A stretch of 5,126 bases of DNA, taken from positions 1 through 5,126 of the forward strand of contig JAEYOB010000766.1 of assembly GCA_023412175.1 (NCBI GenBank), given 5' to 3'. Made by a program: the position numbers and the translations under genes. The notes beneath the pieces were generated by a model. That model searched no databases. It had not been told where the DNA came from and worked only from the letters and a program-made list of their open reading frames with translations. Shown here piece by piece: positions 4,935 to 5,126 of this stretch. The DNA comes from Pseudomonadota bacterium (GTDB lineage Bacteria; Pseudomonadota; Alphaproteobacteria; Azospirillales; Azospirillaceae). Within the stretch, counting starts at the first letter, position 1. The number at the start of each line of letters is the position of its first letter.

Positions 4935-5126
4935 ATGGGTCTTCAGTTCCGGGCGGCGGTCCTCCGGACGGTCGGAGCCCCCCTGTCCATAGAACGCCTC
5001 GGCATCGCTCCGCTGGAACCGACCGACGTGCTGATCCGCATGCACGCCGCCGGCCTGTGCCACACGGACCGCGAAGCGATGACCGGCGCCTTTGCCGTCC
5101 CCGTCCCCGTCGTTCTGGGGCACGAG
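4935..5126 (+). CDS. Zinc-dependent alcohol dehydrogenase (MDR superfamily), N-terminal fragment cut by window edge
   Basis: An open frame of 64 codons from an ATG at 4935 to the window end. The translation carries AAGLCHTDREAMTG (38-51), where Cys42 matches the first catalytic-zinc ligand, and VPVPVVLGHE (55-64), where His63 and Glu64 match the conserved GHE containing the second ligand. This is the start of the GroES-like domain of medium-chain NAD(P)-dependent alcohol dehydrogenases. The CHTD and P-V-LGHE pattern recalls class III or aryl-alcohol dehydrogenases. The structural-zinc loop and Rossmann domain lie outside the window, so the subclass is open. The ATG lies 5 nt after the dioxygenase stop and lacks a clear own ribosome site, so translational coupling is likely. 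An in-frame GTG at 4932 is a less likely start. It probably oxidises an alcohol or aldehyde arising from the dioxygenase reaction (inference). Confidence 0.88.
   Translation, partial: MGLQFRAAVLRTVGAPLSIERLGIAPLEPTDVLIRMHAAGLCHTDREAMTGAFAVPVPVVLGHE

Overview
The window is GC-rich with strong codon-position bias and a compact gene layout. It looks like chromosomal or megaplasmid DNA of an alphaproteobacterium, perhaps of the Azospirillum/Rhodospirillales type. That placement rests on composition and the flavour of the proteins only; no taxonomic marker is present. All five genes appear to belong to small-molecule catabolism. There are no RNA genes, mobile elements or CRISPR arrays that I can see.

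Layout. (1) 1-921, minus strand: a nearly complete Ldh2-family NAD(P)H-dependent reductase, very like DpkA (delta1-piperideine-2-carboxylate / delta1-pyrroline-2-carboxylate reductase). Its C-terminus lies beyond the left edge. (2) 922-1271: a 350-bp gene-free stretch with five inverted repeats and a weak promoter candidate. (3) 2756-1272, minus strand: an ANL-superfamily acyl-CoA ligase. (4) 3925-2753, minus strand: an acyl-CoA dehydrogenase (ACAD) family flavoprotein whose stop codon overlaps the ligase start (ATGA), so the two form a tightly coupled operon. (5) 3926-4101: a divergent, AT-richer control region with a perfect 9+3+9 palindrome, a second imperfect dyad, a recognisable TTGACA promoter and a 14-bp perfect palindrome at the likely transcription start. 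(6) 4102-4929, plus strand: a PhyH-family Fe(II)/2-oxoglutarate dioxygenase, related to but distinct from ectoine hydroxylase. (7) 4935-5126, plus strand: the N-terminus of a zinc-dependent alcohol dehydrogenase, starting 5 nt after the dioxygenase stop and cut by the right edge.

How the genes may work together (inference). The two divergent transcripts share one regulatory region and encode complementary chemistry. The dioxygenase could hydroxylate a small substrate and the alcohol dehydrogenase could oxidise the resulting alcohol. The ligase could then convert the derived acid to a CoA thioester for the flavoenzyme. The DpkA-like gene lies downstream on the minus strand but is separated by the structured 350-bp gap, so it may be independently expressed; it hints at cyclic imino acid (proline/pipecolate-type) metabolism. 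The substrate cannot be read from the sequence. The most unusual protein-level feature is that the ACAD-like enzyme lacks a glutamate at both of the usual catalytic-base positions.
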